A stretch of 6,326 nucleotides of DNA from Oligoflexia bacterium (GTDB lineage Bacteria > Bdellovibrionota > JAFGOL01): NCBI GenBank assembly GCA_016926495.1, contig JAFGOL010000018.1, positions 1 through 6,326 of the forward strand, read 5' to 3'. Positions 5,383-6,326 of this stretch are shown here, one piece after another. Numbering within the stretch: position 1 is the first letter of the stretch; every line of letters starts with the position of its first letter. Made by a program: the position numbers and the translations under genes. The notes under the pieces were generated by a model. That model was not told where the DNA came from and made no database searches. It worked only from the letters and a program-made list of their open reading frames with translations.

Positions 5383-6326
5383 ATGAAAGTAATAATTATA
5401 TTAACCAGTTACATGCTATTTTTCAACAACATATTTTGCTATACGCTAAACAATAATGTTTTAATAAGCAACGATACTGAAGATCTAAAACAACAGGCAG
5501 CAATTATCCTTGACTGGGCAAAAATTTTTGACGGACATCCTGACACTGAAAACACGAACATATGGCAACTAATTGAATATACGGATACTTTCTTGCCCTG
5601 GCGAAGGCCAGAATATAAACTTGATTTGGCAAATCTTTTTCCTGAATCCATAAAACGGTTGCTGCATCAGAAATACTCTTACAGAAGAGGGCCCAACTGC
5701 TTCAATTTTGCCTTATATGCTTCAGGAATATTACCTGGCCTTCGTTACGTAGATGCCTATACAAATTCAAATGACAGTGAGTTCAACTTCTGGCTAAATT
5801 CTCCCTTATGCAACAGGGTTTCGCCAGCTAACAGGAAATCCGGTGATATCATTGTAATCATGGAGCCTGTAAACAATAATCAATTGGCTTTTATTCACTC
5901 CGCGATTTATTTATCTGACGAAATAGCGGTACAAAAAACCAGTATTGATACCAGTGCCAAGTATGAAGTCATTCAGCTGAAAAAACTCTTGGACAAATAT
6001 GATAACGGTAAACGGTTTGTAGAGTACCATAAATGCACATCCATTGAAGACTTTATCAATCAATATATTACAAGCGATAAACTGTGCAATTTAATGCAGA
6101 ATATTGACGATATAGAAATTGAAATTTCCGATGAGGCGGTTTACGGACGGAACATTTCCAGCCGCAGAAAACTGGAATTAAAAAATGCATTAGCTAACCT
6201 TAATAATAAAATCCTTAATCAATATTTTGCCTCAGAAGCCTTTGATGAGTATCATGATTTTATATTAAACAGCATACTGCACAGGATACCAGGTTTACTG
6301 AAACAAATAGATTATGCGTCAAATAA
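5383..6326 (+). CDS. Putative secreted cysteine hydrolase, NlpC/P60- or papain-like (3' end beyond window)
   Basis: An uninterrupted frame of 314 codons from ATG 5383 to the window end with no stop reached. The first 20 residues (MKVIIILTSYMLFFNNIFCY) resemble a signal peptide with a Lys followed by a hydrophobic run; there is no proper lipobox. A central domain at about 98-200 carries GPNCFNFALYASGI, with C106 at the start of a helix as candidate nucleophile. Then come SGDIIVIM (153-160) and FIHSAIYLSDE (170-180), with H172 as candidate base. Cys-helix, then GDI(I/V) strand, then H-x-x-(I/V)-Y-L is the order seen in NlpC/P60 and related peptidoglycan hydrolases or amidases. The third catalytic residue is unclear. 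From about 220 it is helical and unrecognised. No Shine-Dalgarno precedes the ATG; an in-frame TAA at 5371 excludes an ATG, GTG or TTG start further upstream, and the next Met is at 5413. GC near 36% is well below its neighbours. That it is a gene is likely; the enzyme class is inference. Confidence 0.75.
   Translation, partial: MKVIIILTSYMLFFNNIFCYTLNNNVLISNDTEDLKQQAAIILDWAKIFDGHPDTENTNIWQLIEYTDTFLPWRRPEYKLDLANLFPESIKRLLHQKYSYRRGPNCFNFALYASGILPGLRYVDAYTNSNDSEFNFWLNSPLCNRVSPANRKSGDIIVIMEPVNNNQLAFIHSAIYLSDEIAVQKTSIDTSAKYEVIQLKKLLDKYDNGKRFVEYHKCTSIEDFINQYITSDKLCNLMQNIDDIEIEISDEAVYGRNISSRRKLELKNALANLNNKILNQYFASEAFDEYHDFILNSILHRIPGLLKQIDYASN

Noticed and set aside
5439..5651. Minus-strand frame of 70 codons opposite the right-hand gene
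   Set aside because: The plus strand here is part of a 314-codon frame with coherent motifs; the minus frame is a shadow.
1..6326. CRISPR array, tRNA, rRNA or riboswitch
   Set aside because: No regularly spaced repeats, cloverleaf-like segments or rRNA-like stretches were seen. Nearly all of the window is coding, and the only spacers are 94 and 93 bases.

Overview
The window looks like a bacterial chromosome segment, probably from a Gram-negative or poorly characterised lineage. The clues are a near-consensus sigma-54 promoter, a REP-type (RAYT) transposase, and a TlyA methyltransferase beside a membrane-spanning SbcC/YhaN-like ATPase. No marker in the window fixes the phylum, so I do not name one. 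Sampled lines of the central genes are about 43-48% GC; the last gene is near 36%.

Layout. (1) Bases 2-430, plus strand: the C-terminal part of a Y1/HUH REP-associated transposase whose start lies upstream of the window. (2) Bases 431-524: a short convergent spacer with several small dyads, possibly the REP-like flank of that transposase. (3) Bases 525-5289, minus strand: a tightly packed four-gene operon read in the order tlyA, SbcD/YhaO-like metallophosphoesterase, SbcC/YhaN-like ATPase with a central transmembrane hairpin, and amrS (radical SAM enzyme of the AmmeMemoRadiSam set). The junctions are a 1-base TAATG overlap, an overlap of up to 23 bases with the Shine-Dalgarno inside the upstream gene, and a Shine-Dalgarno placed on the preceding stop codon. 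This implies one transcript with translational coupling. (4) Bases 5290-5382: a divergent spacer with a sigma-54 promoter pointing right. (5) Bases 5383-6326, plus strand: an open frame of 314 codons that runs off the window. It has a possible signal peptide and a Cys/His arrangement like NlpC/P60 or related papain-fold hydrolases.

Function. The metallophosphoesterase and ATPase are most likely a two-subunit nuclease/ATPase complex of the Mre11-Rad50 superfamily held at the membrane. Both carry substitutions at normally conserved active-site positions (Asn to Thr in GNHD; switch His to Tyr). TlyA methylates rRNA, and AmrS is a radical SAM enzyme of unknown substrate. Why these four are co-transcribed is not evident. 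The rightmost gene appears to be a separate, sigma-54-controlled, probably exported enzyme whose transcript would start almost at its start codon.
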